DNA of 64,000 nt from SG-bin7 sp964498095 (GCA_964498095.1 CAZCFY010000010.1:102224-166223); one strand, 5' to 3'; counted from the stretch's first letter, positions 50,945-60,010 are shown. Notes: generated from the sequence alone by a model not told the origin. Translations and numbers: made by a program.

Positions 50945-52065
50945 TGAAGAAAATTTTAAAAATTATGGGCTTAGCGCTCGTCGCTTGCCAAACTCAAAGC
51001 GTTCAAGAGACGGGACTCGCCCCCGAACAAATCGCCGCGATCTTGCACGGCGAAAACATCCCGGAACACGCGCCCACACCAGTTCAGCAAGCGGCGCCTA
51101 TTGAGTGGAAACTACAAACACCCACGCAGGTCACGCAACTTGGCGAGAACTGGTCAGCTTCTTTTTCTCCTGACGGCCAGCGGCTCATTTATTTAAGCCG
51201 CCAACGGGCGTTGCATGCGATGGCCCAGATATACGAGTACTCACTAGGAACAAAAAAAGAACGGCGAATATCCCATCAAGATGGCTGGATTGGCCAAGTC
51301 CGGTACATTGCAAACACTAGTAAAATTATTTATTCTTCAACCACCGACGAAGTTAAAGAAGACTTAGACAAACTCGTTAAAGAGGCCTTGGAGACAAAAC
51401 CACCAACGTCGGAAATTATTCCTGGCATCGCTTATGCCGAGAATCTTAAAGTATTGCCCTTTGAGATTTATACTTCCGATCTTGATGGCAGTAACATTGC
51501 GCGCATCACGGACTCCAAAGGCTTTGATGCAGCCCCAGCTCCAAATCCAGCCACGCGAAATATTGTTTTTACGTCTTTTCGCTTTGGCGACGGGGAATTA
51601 TTTCAGTGGTCAATGTCCAATCGAACCATTTCACGCCTCACGCAAGCGCCAGGAATTGATATTCAAGCCAATTATTCTACTGACGGAAAACAATTGGCCT
51701 GGGTACATCAACCTAATTCGAACTCACCGACTTCGTGGATTCTAATTGGTAACGCCAACGCCAAAAGCAGCTCACCAATTTTAAAAAAGCCGGCGGCCTA
51801 TATTAACCCTGCGTGGAACAGTGATAATAAAACGGTAATTTTTAGCAGTAACTTTGAAGACGAAAAAAATTTCGACCTCTATACATATAATATTGAGTCC
51901 AAATGTATCAAAAAATTAACAATGCATGAGGCCGTGGACAAAGAGCCTTCATTTGGTCCAGATGGAAAAAAAATAGTTTTTACGAGTAATCGTAATGGCA
52001 CTGACCAAATTTACGTTATGGATTTCGCACCGCCCGAAGCGTGCATGAATTTGTTGGACAACTAA
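50941..52065 (+). CDS. TolB-like beta-propeller lipoprotein
   Basis: 374 residues with a short lipoprotein signal (LVAC, Cys16). After a linker the sequence shows WD40-like (PD40) repeats: NWSASFSPDGQRLIYLSRQR, IVFTSFRFGDGELFQW, QANYSTDGKQLAWV, NPAWNSDNKTVIFSSN and EPSFGPDGKKIVFTSNRNG. It would be a lipid-anchored propeller in the periplasm, resembling TolB. It is not the tol-pal TolB, since no tol genes adjoin. Overlaps mutY (ATGATG region). Confidence 0.85.
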   Translation: MMKKILKIMGLALVACQTQSVQETGLAPEQIAAILHGENIPEHAPTPVQQAAPIEWKLQTPTQVTQLGENWSASFSPDGQRLIYLSRQRALHAMAQIYEYSLGTKKERRISHQDGWIGQVRYIANTSKIIYSSTTDEVKEDLDKLVKEALETKPPTSEIIPGIAYAENLKVLPFEIYTSDLDGSNIARITDSKGFDAAPAPNPATRNIVFTSFRFGDGELFQWSMSNRTISRLTQAPGIDIQANYSTDGKQLAWVHQPNSNSPTSWILIGNANAKSSSPILKKPAAYINPAWNSDNKTVIFSSNFEDEKNFDLYTYNIESKCIKKLTMHEAVDKEPSFGPDGKKIVFTSNRNGTDQIYVMDFAPPEACMNLLDN

Positions 52066-52109
52066 TTTTTTTTTAATGAAACTATTCCTACTTTAACAAG
52101 GAGGAGTTA

Positions 52110-52508
52110 ATGAATAAATTTTTAGCCATTGGATTTGGCGCATTATTATCAGCCAGCGTTTCTCTCGCGGAAAGCTACGAGAAAGTCATTGGTGTTGGCT
52201 TGGCGATCGAACAGAAAAGCGAAAAAGCTTTTGTAATTAAAGAACTCGTCGAAAATTCGCCGGCCGCGCGCTTGGGCAAAATCCAAGTTGGTGATATGAT
52301 TACTGAAATCAAATCCTTACCAACTACAAACTGGGAGCGAGTTTACGGCAAAAAACTAGAGGACGTTATTGCGATGATTCGTGGTCCTTTAGGCGTACCC
52401 GTAGAATTAAAAATATATCATCCCGCTGATCACGCGATCACGCCGGTCGTATTAATTCGTGAAGAACTTGATATGCCCTCAACTGACGCTTTGACCGACG
52501 GTATTTAA
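52110..52508 (+). CDS. Periplasmic single PDZ-domain protein
   Basis: 132 residues with a signal peptide (about 1-20, SLA|ES) and one PDZ domain: GVGLAIEQKSEKAFVIKELV, SPAARLGKIQVGDMITEI and VIAMIRGPLGVPVELKIY. No protease domain. It could be an adaptor binding C-termini of envelope proteins. AAGGAGGAG before the ATG is one of the strongest ribosome binding sites in the window. Confidence 0.9.
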   Translation: MNKFLAIGFGALLSASVSLAESYEKVIGVGLAIEQKSEKAFVIKELVENSPAARLGKIQVGDMITEIKSLPTTNWERVYGKKLEDVIAMIRGPLGVPVELKIYHPADHAITPVVLIREELDMPSTDALTDGI

Positions 52509-52518
52509 TTGATATTTG

Positions 52519-52557
52519 AAAGGACCTCAGTTAACTTTAAGGTATGAGGTCCTTTTT
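52519..52557 (+). promoter_or_regulatory. Terminator-like hairpin enclosing a start codon
   Basis: AAAGGACCTCA (52519-52529) pairs with TGAGGTCCTTT (52545-52555), an 11-bp perfect stem followed by TTATT. The loop holds the AAGG ribosome binding site, and the ATG of the next gene (52544) overlaps the 3' arm. It may end the PDZ transcript, hide the next start codon, or both. Confidence 0.7.
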
Positions 52558-53089
52558 ATTTCTGCTTGCTAGTTTTTCTTACTTGGCCCTAAGTCTAGGC
52601 GCCCCTACACCGACAAATTTAAGCACTCAAGTTGACGACGCTTTAAAAGTTTATCGGTCGCCCAACGGTTTCCGCATTGATGCCACTGCAACAGATTGGG
52701 AATTAATACCCGCACCAAAAAAGAGTAAATATGTTATTACCTCTTTTCGTTCTAAAAATGCGGTAAATAATATTCATGCTTCACTTACCGTTCGCCGCGA
52801 TCCAATTCCAAAATCAAAGAATCTCGAAGGGTACGTGCAAAAATGGCTAAATCAGTACCCGCGCTTTGGATTTGATGTATTGGGTTCTAAGAAAATTAAA
52901 CATAAAGAAATTCCCGGCTTCTTAATTGATCTTGTTAGCCGCGACGGGCAAAAGCAGTTACGCCAAGTTGTCTTTTTTCGCGACAATGACGCTTACGTGC
53001 TGACTTGCCGTGACTCAAAGGACAATTTCAAGAACTCACTAAAATCTTGCAATAAAATTATCCGCTCACTAGAGTGGGATACATTATAA
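52544..53089 (+). CDS. Periplasmic PsbP/DcrB-like protein
   Basis: 181 residues with a signal peptide (about 1-19, SLG|AP). The mature region YRSPNGFRIDATATDWELIP ... LEGYVQKWLNQYPRFGFDVL ... IPGFLIDLVSRDGQKQLRQVV ... NSLKSCNKIIRSLEW follows the layout of the PsbP/Mog1-like (DUF1795/DcrB) fold. Its first codons lie inside the hairpin at 52519-52557. Followed by the peroxidase gene after 23 bp. Confidence 0.68.
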   Translation: MRSFLFLLASFSYLALSLGAPTPTNLSTQVDDALKVYRSPNGFRIDATATDWELIPAPKKSKYVITSFRSKNAVNNIHASLTVRRDPIPKSKNLEGYVQKWLNQYPRFGFDVLGSKKIKHKEIPGFLIDLVSRDGQKQLRQVVFFRDNDAYVLTCRDSKDNFKNSLKSCNKIIRSLEWDTL

Positions 53090-53112
53090 TTTAAAAATTT
53101 AACGGAGATATT

Positions 53113-54114
53113 ATGATTTATTTATTACCATTGGTATTGGTTGCGCTACATTCTTTCGCCGACATTTTACCAACAAAAGTCGAAGATCCCGCGGATAATC
53201 CGTCAACACCAGAAAAAGTTGAACTCGGTAAACTACTTTTTTTCGACGGCCGGCTTTCATTAAACAACAAAGTTTCGTGCAACACCTGCCACAATGTTTC
53301 TAACGGCGGTGTTGATGGCTTGGCAACCTCCAAAGGCGTCGATAACAAGCTCGGCGGCCGCAATTCTCCAACAGTTCTTAACGCCGCTTTTATGTCCGTG
53401 CAATTTTGGGATGGGCGGGCCGCGACCCTTGAAGAACAAGCTCTGGGCCCGATGTTAAACCCCGTTGAAATGGCAATGCCAGATCACAACGCCGTCGTTG
53501 AAAAGTTAAAAAAGATTCCTGGTTATGTTGGCCTATTTGAAAAAGTATTTGGGAAAGATGCTTTAAACATCGGAAACGTCGCGAAAGCGATCGCCGCTTT
53601 TGAGCGCACGTTAATTACTCCCAACAGCCCTTACGATAAATTTATGGCTGGAAATAAAAAGTGGTTAAACAAGCCCGCCCAACGCGGCCTTGAGTTGGTA
53701 AAATCCGTCGGTTGCGTGACTTGTCACTCTGGCCCAACCTTCTCCGGACCGAAATTGGCAACCGGTCAGGGATTTTTTCAAAAATTTCCCGTGATCCCGG
53801 GCACCGAATACGAAAAAAAATATGAACTGGCAAAAGATTTAGGCCGCTTTGAAGTCACAAAAAATGATGCGGATAAAAACATGTGGCGTGTTCCCACTTG
53901 GCGCAACGTCGGGCGAACCGCTCCCTATTTTCATAATGGAAAAGTAGATAATCTTCCAGAAGCTGTTCGGGTTATGGGGAAAACGCAATTGAACAAGGAT
54001 TTAACCAAAGAAGAAGTTCACGACATCGTTGAGTTCTTGTTAACTTTAAACAGCGATGCGCCCGTGCAAAAGAAACCTAAGCTCCCGCCGACACCGAAAA
54101 ATATTAGTCTTTAA
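53113..54114 (+). CDS. ccpA: Di-haem cytochrome c peroxidase
   Basis: 333 residues with a signal peptide (about 1-17). Two haem c sites: CNTCH (56-60) and CVTCH (201-205). Other family blocks are LGKLLFFDGRLS, GRNSPTVLNAAF, FWDGRAATLEEQA and TAPYFHNGKVDNLPEAV. It reduces periplasmic hydrogen peroxide with electrons from cytochrome c; MauG-like oxidases share the layout. CGGAG before the ATG. Followed by a compound hairpin. Confidence 0.95.
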   Translation: MIYLLPLVLVALHSFADILPTKVEDPADNPSTPEKVELGKLLFFDGRLSLNNKVSCNTCHNVSNGGVDGLATSKGVDNKLGGRNSPTVLNAAFMSVQFWDGRAATLEEQALGPMLNPVEMAMPDHNAVVEKLKKIPGYVGLFEKVFGKDALNIGNVAKAIAAFERTLITPNSPYDKFMAGNKKWLNKPAQRGLELVKSVGCVTCHSGPTFSGPKLATGQGFFQKFPVIPGTEYEKKYELAKDLGRFEVTKNDADKNMWRVPTWRNVGRTAPYFHNGKVDNLPEAVRVMGKTQLNKDLTKEEVHDIVEFLLTLNSDAPVQKKPKLPPTPKNISL

Positions 54115-54172
54115 CTGAATCTGGGGCCACTAGGCTCCGGGACCATAAAAAAGATTTTGTATACTTGCCTTA

Positions 54173-54210
54173 TGAGGGTCGCCTGCTAACAACCGGGCGA
54201 CCAACCCTCA
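54173..54210. terminator. Compound hairpin between convergent ccpA and helicase genes
   Basis: TGAGGGTCGCC pairs with GGCGACC and, after an AA bulge, CCCTCA. It is strong and symmetric, at the meeting point of two convergent genes, but a T-run is not immediately present on either side. Confidence 0.45.
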
Positions 54211-56034
54211 AGCTTTAAACAATTTTGAAAAGAACCCCTTGATAGTTTGACCCAGGGTTTTTGGCGCGGCCGGCGCAGGCTTACCGCGGTACTCGCCACG
54301 GTTAAAACTCTTGTTGCGGTCACGGCCTTGACCGCCCTTGTGATGTCGATCACGACGGTGAGGTTTATCGCGCCGTTGAAAGCGGTCTCCGCCACTGCCT
54401 CCACTACGCTGCTCTTCATTTCGTGGATGCTCATCACGGCGCCCATGACGGCCCGATAGACGGTCGCGATGTTCGCTGCTGCCGCCACCACTACTGCGCT
54501 GTTCATGGCGCTGTTCTTGACGCGGCTCGCGCTGTTGCTCGTCACGCGGTGGACGATCATCACGCGGATGATCCCTTCGCGGCCCACGATTGCGGTCACG
54601 ATCACGCCCACGCGGTGGACGGTCGCGGTTATCACGTTGTGGACGGCCTTGATCGCGGCCCCCTGTCCAACGGCTCTGGCCATTGCCACGAAATCTGTCG
54701 CGCGGAAATGGTTTAAACTCTTTTACCATGTCGGCTTCTTCAAGCCATTCGCTAACCAACTTGTGCTTTAAAAAGTTTTGAATACGATCTAGAGATTCAA
54801 CGTCATTATCGGAAACAAGGCTAAACGCTAAACCTTCCTTACCGGCACGGCCCGTGCGGCCAATGCGATGGACGTAGGTCTCAGAATCTTCGGGTAAATC
54901 AAAATTAACTACGAGATCGACACCAGCAACATCAAGTCCGCGCGCTGCAAGATCCGTCGCCACTAAAATATTTTTATTGTTATCGAGCGCTTTAAATTGC
55001 TCCATAACCCTATTGCGCTGGTTCTGCGACAACAGACTAGAAATTCCCAAAGCAGGAAGACCATTCGAACTTAAAAAATCAGCTATTCTTTCCACGTTGC
55101 TTTTGTAGTTTGAAAACACGATTACTTGCTTTGGATCGTGTTTTTTGATGAGCGAAAGCAAATACATCGGCTTATCAGAATTTCCCACATGGTAGATAAC
55201 ATCTTTTACGTTCTCGGCCTTGGATTGGTCGCGGCTCAAATTTATTTCTACCGGATGCGAACCCATTTCATAAGCGATATTCAGAACATCAAAATTTAAC
55301 GTCGCACTAAAGAGCAAAACCTGGCGTTCCTTGGGTACGCGTTGGACAACATAGCGGACGTCGTCTTGAAAACCCATGTCAAACATACGGTCAGCTTCGT
55401 CAAAAACTACCGCGCGGATTTTGCGAAAATCAATAATGTGCTCTTTATAAAGATCTATGAGGCGTCCGGGGGTGGCGATTACGAATTCAATGGGCTCCGC
55501 TAAGTCTTTTTTCTGTTGATCGTAACCCACGCCGCCATAAACAGTTGTGGCGCGCAGACCTGAGTCCCCTTTAAGATCCATAAAGTTTTTGTAAACTTGC
55601 TCGCACAATTCGCGCGTGGGCACCATGACCAAAACAAAATCCCGCTTTTGCCAGTTAGTAAATGGGACAGCTCGCGTTTCGGCGACGGAAGAATCCAAGG
55701 GCTTCAAAGTTTCCGCAGGAATAACTTCGGGGTCCGAAGTTACTGTCGGCGCCGGAGTTGGGTTTTCACCCGCCACCGCCACACCTTCGGTCGCAACTTT
55801 TTCACTGGCCGTCGAACTCTGCCGCTGCAATTCTTTCGAAAGCAAAATTCGATGCATGAGTGGAATTAAAAAAGCCGCCGTTTTACCGGTTCCGGTTTGC
55901 GCGAGACCCGCAATATCTTTTCCCGACATGATGTAAGGAAAGGAGGACTCTTGGATCGGAGTTAAATCGGTGTAACCAAGTTTTTCTACGGCTGCCCTTA
56001 GCACTGGCAGGATATCAAGATCAGAGAATTTCAA
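54208..56034 (-). CDS. DEAD-box RNA helicase with arginine-rich tail
   Basis: 608 residues. Q motif TPIQESSFP, motif I AQTGTGKT (45-52), Ia PTREL (139-143), DEAD (212-215), SAT (243-245), and motif VI HRIGRTGR (389-396). The core is close to RhlE/CsdA types. Two oddities: a Ser/Thr/Pro/Glu-rich insertion of about 60 residues between motifs I and Ia (about 68-127), and a 150-residue low-complexity tail (446-600) dominated by Arg, Asp, Gly and His repeats, likely RNA-binding. Roles in cold adaptation, RNA decay or ribosome assembly are typical. Confidence 0.93.
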   Translation of the reverse strand: MKFSDLDILPVLRAAVEKLGYTDLTPIQESSFPYIMSGKDIAGLAQTGTGKTAAFLIPLMHRILLSKELQRQSSTASEKVATEGVAVAGENPTPAPTVTSDPEVIPAETLKPLDSSVAETRAVPFTNWQKRDFVLVMVPTRELCEQVYKNFMDLKGDSGLRATTVYGGVGYDQQKKDLAEPIEFVIATPGRLIDLYKEHIIDFRKIRAVVFDEADRMFDMGFQDDVRYVVQRVPKERQVLLFSATLNFDVLNIAYEMGSHPVEINLSRDQSKAENVKDVIYHVGNSDKPMYLLSLIKKHDPKQVIVFSNYKSNVERIADFLSSNGLPALGISSLLSQNQRNRVMEQFKALDNNKNILVATDLAARGLDVAGVDLVVNFDLPEDSETYVHRIGRTGRAGKEGLAFSLVSDNDVESLDRIQNFLKHKLVSEWLEEADMVKEFKPFPRDRFRGNGQSRWTGGRDQGRPQRDNRDRPPRGRDRDRNRGPRRDHPRDDRPPRDEQQREPRQEQRHEQRSSGGGSSEHRDRLSGRHGRRDEHPRNEEQRSGGSGGDRFQRRDKPHRRDRHHKGGQGRDRNKSFNRGEYRGKPAPAAPKTLGQTIKGFFSKLFKA

Positions 56035-56134
56035 AATCTACCTCAAGGCGTGAAATAACACGCGACATCAACAAAATACTTCAGATAGAATGTATACGAA
56101 TTCAAAGGTAAAAAGTCAAAGAAGCCCAAAACTT

Positions 56135-56854
56135 ATGGCACGTAATATTTTATCAACACGTCTAAATCGCATATCGCAACTTACGCCCACTATTATTGAA
56201 CTCGATATCAAGATGAGCGACCCCAAAGAGCTAAAATTTAAGGCGGGTCAGTTCATGATGCTTAATATTCCACCAAGAGAAGGGCAAAAACGACCCACAT
56301 TACGCGCCTATTCTATTGCGTCTGACGCCAATGAGGCTTCAGGTTTTAAGCTAATCGTGAAACTCGTGCCAAACGGCTTGGGGTCTGATTTTTTAAAAAA
56401 CCTAAAACCCGGGGATAATATTAATTTTACCGGGCCTTTCGGTAAACTTTTATTTTTAGAACCGCCAACGAAACAAGTTTTACTCATAAGCACCGGGGCA
56501 GGAATTTCGCAGCACACTTCCTACCTTTTCACTCACGCCGAAAAGTACCCACAAGTGAAATTTCGCATGCTTGTTGGTGTGTGGAACGAACAAGAAACTT
56601 TTTATAAGGAAGAATTGTTCGCTCTTAAAAACCGCCTGAAAAATTTTGACTACCAATTCGTAGTCGACTCGCCAACACCGGCATGGACCGGTTTAAAAGG
56701 TTTCGTGACTAGCCACATCGACATGTTCGATTATAAAAATAACGACACTACTTTTTACCTGTGCGGAAACCCCGCTATGATCAATGCGGTAACGGAAAAG
56801 CTGAAGGCCGATGGGTTTGATCCCGCACGAATTTTGGCCGAAGCGTTTTCTTAA
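56135..56854 (+). CDS. Ferredoxin-NADP(H) reductase-like flavoprotein
   Basis: 239 residues from ATG 56135 (an ATG 15 codons upstream overlaps a possible -10 element, TAGAAT at 56084-56089). The FAD-binding barrel has the RAYSIAS motif (R-x-Y-S), and the NAD(P)-binding domain has LLISTGAGISQHTSYL and YLCGNPAMINAVTEKL. The C-terminal tail ends shortly after EAFS. It transfers electrons between NAD(P)H and a one-electron carrier that is not identifiable here. Confidence 0.88.
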   Translation: MARNILSTRLNRISQLTPTIIELDIKMSDPKELKFKAGQFMMLNIPPREGQKRPTLRAYSIASDANEASGFKLIVKLVPNGLGSDFLKNLKPGDNINFTGPFGKLLFLEPPTKQVLLISTGAGISQHTSYLFTHAEKYPQVKFRMLVGVWNEQETFYKEELFALKNRLKNFDYQFVVDSPTPAWTGLKGFVTSHIDMFDYKNNDTTFYLCGNPAMINAVTEKLKADGFDPARILAEAFS

Positions 56855-58149
56855 AGTTTTTTAAAAATATGTACACTAAAGAGTTCATTGTAAAACAAAA
56901 TATCCTCATCAACAGCTTTGAAATAATAAAAATCCTGGTTAAAGCGGTTTTCAGAGGAATCACGACAAATCATTTGCAAGTCATTACAGTTAAAAGATTT
57001 CCAATCGTACTTTAACTTTTTGCCATTTATGATTAATTCTATCTCCGAAGATTTGAAGTCATTAGTTACAGTTTCATAACCATAATGACGGTTTATGCTA
57101 AAAAGATACCTGTACTTTCCAGGTTTAATCGGCGCTTTAGAGTCTACAGAGCGGTAAAAAAAGTAATCCTTTGGCAGCCTGTTTTCTTTGACTTTCTTTA
57201 GCTTTTCTTTTGCTAGGTTTAAATTTGCATTCGATGTGAATCGCATAATGTGGCTAGTTTCGCCTAAAATTTTGCTATGTCCATCAGTTAAGATCAGCCA
57301 TTCTCCAGTTTTTTCTGATGTTGTTATCTCGAACTCACCAAGACTATATTCGCCTTCAGTTAACTGGCCAGTTGCCGTAAAAATATTGTTTCCAGCATTT
57401 AAAACAATGTCGCCTTCGTAATTTAAATCTATTAGGAAATTGAGTTCTTGAACTTCTCCTGGCCTCCCCTCCGGGAATACGCCGACCACCTTTCCATTAA
57501 AAAGTTCGACTCGAATTGCTGGATAAAAATTAAAGCTACTATCTAAAGTTCTTTTTACTTTAATCACTTTGCCCGCATTGGTGTGGACCAATGGATGGCT
57601 CTCGACTCCGCTTTCTAATAAAGCTCCTTGCGCTAATTGCAGATGTTTCTCCAATGTTTCTCGCCAATGATAAACCAGGCCCTCCTCGGCAACAATTTTT
57701 AAATCTTGGCTTTGTAAGTACCCTTTTGCTCTAAGAGCATTTATTGACTTCTCTGAATTACAGCCAATGACACTCAAAAATTTTAGATTTGCCGCTGCTT
57801 CTTGAAAAACCGGAAGGAGATCAAAACCAAGTCGATCAATAATCGACGTCCCTCCTGAATGTGAAAACCAGAAAAATGCAACTACTGAGGGGTTATGAAG
57901 GACGCTCCAAACATCGGCTTGATTTGCTCTGTGTTTTATAACCACATCAAACCCTCCCGATGAAAAGAAATCCCTAACTCTCTCCGCTAATTCATACTCT
58001 TTATTGTTAAATAGACCTTTGTTGTACAAGGGACCCTTATCCCAAAAATCAACCGACGACATAAATACCACGGTAGAGTTCTTAGCCTGTGAGACAACGC
58101 TACAAAAGCCTATTCCCAAAACTAATAGAATGTGAACTAACGTTTTCAT
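56851..58149 (-). CDS. Secreted protein with a clan CD (caspase/gingipain-like) peptidase pattern
   Basis: 432 residues with a signal peptide (about 1-22, SQA|KN). The first domain (25-200) alternates strands and helices. It contains two diagnostic-looking blocks, each a hydrophobic strand followed by a catalytic-type residue: VVAFFWFSHSGGTS (His97) and LKFLSVIGCNSEKS (Cys130). This H-S-G-G / G-C order is that of clan CD cysteine peptidases; the 33-residue spacing is short, as in gingipains. The C-terminal part (200-432) is beta-rich with Ig-like strands (NNIFTATGQLTEGEYSLGEF) and carries three more cysteines. Substrate unknown. It lies 6 bp downstream of the small secreted protein gene and may be co-transcribed. 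Confidence 0.7.
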   Translation of the reverse strand: MKTLVHILLVLGIGFCSVVSQAKNSTVVFMSSVDFWDKGPLYNKGLFNNKEYELAERVRDFFSSGGFDVVIKHRANQADVWSVLHNPSVVAFFWFSHSGGTSIIDRLGFDLLPVFQEAAANLKFLSVIGCNSEKSINALRAKGYLQSQDLKIVAEEGLVYHWRETLEKHLQLAQGALLESGVESHPLVHTNAGKVIKVKRTLDSSFNFYPAIRVELFNGKVVGVFPEGRPGEVQELNFLIDLNYEGDIVLNAGNNIFTATGQLTEGEYSLGEFEITTSEKTGEWLILTDGHSKILGETSHIMRFTSNANLNLAKEKLKKVKENRLPKDYFFYRSVDSKAPIKPGKYRYLFSINRHYGYETVTNDFKSSEIELIINGKKLKYDWKSFNCNDLQMICRDSSENRFNQDFYYFKAVDEDILFYNELFSVHIFKKL

Positions 58150-58155
58150 CGTATC

Positions 58156-58623
58156 CTACTTTTTTATGGCTAACTGAGAAATCGCTAAGGACACACGGCG
58201 TGTACCTTCTGAGAAAATTTCTGCATAAAGCAATTTTTGTTCCTCCCGCACTTTCCCACTGCGAGCAATCTCGGCCAACACCGTTTGATTAAAGGCATTC
58301 ATAGCCGAGCGTTCCCGGTTAAAGTCAGAAATATCTTGCGGCGACACATTTAGCAGCCTGGCCTGATCAATATCGACTTCGTTAAAGTCGAGTGACCCCG
58401 ATTGATCATCAAGAGCAAGTAGTCCTAACGCCAACATAAATGCATTTCGAGTAGTCCATCCATTAGTAGAAATTTCAGCGACCGCATTTATCGTAAGAGC
58501 GCCGCCAGCCATTACCATTGGTATAGCTAAGACTGGGTTACCAATAGACATACCTAGGACAAAAAGACCAGCATTTGCCTGAATGGTTACAGACACTATC
58601 AGAATGGTTAAAAGCTTTTTCAT
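58156..58623 (-). CDS. Small exported protein with hydrophobic segments
   Basis: 155 residues from ATG 58623, fixed by AGGAG 7 nt upstream; the frame upstream of it is a shadow. Signal peptide (about 1-18, ANA|GL). Two further hydrophobic stretches follow (VLGMSIGNPVLAIPMVMAGG and AFMLALGLLAL), then a polar helical C-terminus (DISDFNRERSAMNAFNQ, LLYAEIFSEGTRRVSL). A family of this style occurs repeatedly in Bdellovibrio-like genomes. First gene of the operon with the peptidase-like gene; function unknown. Confidence 0.72.
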   Translation of the reverse strand: MKKLLTILIVSVTIQANAGLFVLGMSIGNPVLAIPMVMAGGALTINAVAEISTNGWTTRNAFMLALGLLALDDQSGSLDFNEVDIDQARLLNVSPQDISDFNRERSAMNAFNQTVLAEIARSGKVREEQKLLYAEIFSEGTRRVSLAISQLAIKK

Positions 58624-58700
58624 ATATTTCTCCTTCTTTGTGAAGCCAATATAATGAAAAAAAGACAAAATGTAAGGTATCTCGGCGCAACTTAAAGGAG

Positions 58701-58715
58701 TGCCAAAAGTTGGCA
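58701..58715. promoter_or_regulatory. Inverted repeat in the divergent promoter of the secreted-protein island
   Basis: TGCCAA-AAG-TTGGCA, a perfect 6-3-6 inverted repeat midway between the divergent gene starts at 58623 and 58792. It is a candidate binding site for the winged-helix regulator encoded at 60011-61099. Confidence 0.45.
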
Positions 58716-58791
58716 ACATGTTATTTTTCTGACACCAAGATTAAACATATTGGCTCTCATGGTGGCGAGAATCTTGCTCAATTACGAGCCT

Positions 58792-60009
58792 ATGCGATTC
58801 TTAGTACTTTTGCTCATAAATCTCTGCACGTTGAAGATTCTTGCGGGTGAGCCAATACAGGACCTGTTAGAAATCCAATCTCGAGAAGCTGAAGTACTTT
58901 CTGGTGCGGAAGATATTCCGTCAGATAAAATTGATAAAGTTGAATTTTGGGTTCAGTTCAATAAGCAGCCCGAAGGATTTAAACTGCTTTTATACAATAC
59001 ATGGCGAACACTACTGGCACAAAAGCGCATTAAAAGGCTAACGCAAGATATTCGTAAAAAGCTTAATATTCCGCGTCTTCACTGCGTAGGAGAACAGCGT
59101 TGTAGCGAGCTCGTCGCGGTTTACCTAATATTATCAAATTACATCTTAGTGGATTACGAAGAACTAAACTACAATACCGCGACCTGGTTTTTTCACGAAC
59201 TCGTCCATGCGGTTCAATACACTCACCGCTTCCCGATGGATATTGATTATCTTTATAGACTCAGTCTCAAACAAAATTCTGAAATGCGAGTGAAACCAGA
59301 ACAGGTTTTCGACTACTTGAGGTTTTTTTACGAAAACCAAGCCAACTGGTACACTATGCGTCTCGGGCAAAACGAAGCCTGGAATGCCGCCGGTCAGAAT
59401 GCTATTTTATCGGGGCTTGAAACTGCCATGAAGATAACCGTTGGTTTAATTTCTTTTACAGTACTTCCACGGGTCATGCGTCATTACTTCGAAAAACTAT
59501 TGCCCTCAATAGACCATAGTTATGGGACTTCGGTGGAAAACGTGCTCTGGGAAACTCATGAGCCCATTGTTATGAAAGATTACCATTCTCTTAATCCCGG
59601 GATACATATTGATCTAGGTGCCTTCACTAAACTCACAAGGGCCGTAGAAAGAGGATATTTTGGTGACCTTGATTTTTTATACCAAAATGATAATGGCGAT
59701 CAAAAGATCTACCGCGATTTAAATAATAGGTTTTATGAAAGCTCCTTATCAATTGGTAGATGTGCTAATTCACTTGCTGAATTCAATGATCTCTCACCTT
59801 TTTTAAACTGGTTTACCGTTTCGTTAGAGAAAATCTACTGCGGTTCTTATATAGGTTTAGATTTTTGGATAAGTCGTGATGAAATTTTGCAGCTCTTTAA
59901 GAGAGATCTAAACGGGAAAACCTACCAAAAGGGCACCCGCGGCGGGAGAGGCCCTGGATTAGATATCTTGCCGGCAGCACAACCCCAGTTATTAATTTGG
60001 CCGGAGTGA
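58792..60009 (+). CDS. Exported HExxH metallopeptidase-like protein
   Basis: 405 residues from ATG 58792 (upstream ATG at 58750 would bury the signal peptide). Signal peptide (about 1-19, ILA|GE). HELVH (135-139 in this numbering) in TATWFFHELVHAVQY is a zinc-peptidase helix; FYENQANWYTMR about 40 residues later offers a third ligand Glu, as in gluzincin-type enzymes. One cysteine pair (HCVGEQRC) precedes it. The rest has no recognised family. It is the first gene of an operon with the regulator, which begins right after its stop. Confidence 0.72.
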   Translation: MRFLVLLLINLCTLKILAGEPIQDLLEIQSREAEVLSGAEDIPSDKIDKVEFWVQFNKQPEGFKLLLYNTWRTLLAQKRIKRLTQDIRKKLNIPRLHCVGEQRCSELVAVYLILSNYILVDYEELNYNTATWFFHELVHAVQYTHRFPMDIDYLYRLSLKQNSEMRVKPEQVFDYLRFFYENQANWYTMRLGQNEAWNAAGQNAILSGLETAMKITVGLISFTVLPRVMRHYFEKLLPSIDHSYGTSVENVLWETHEPIVMKDYHSLNPGIHIDLGAFTKLTRAVERGYFGDLDFLYQNDNGDQKIYRDLNNRFYESSLSIGRCANSLAEFNDLSPFLNWFTVSLEKIYCGSYIGLDFWISRDEILQLFKRDLNGKTYQKGTRGGRGPGLDILPAAQPQLLIWPE

Positions 60010-60010
60010 T

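Noticed and set aside
54186..54716. Long frames on both strands inside the helicase tail
   Set aside because: They arise from the Arg/Asp/Gly repeat codons and have no start signals or known motifs.
58763..58778. Sigma-54-like TGGCGAGAATCTTGCT before the HExxH gene
   Set aside because: Spacing is correct, but the predicted start of transcription (about 58789) would leave almost no leader before the ATG at 58792.
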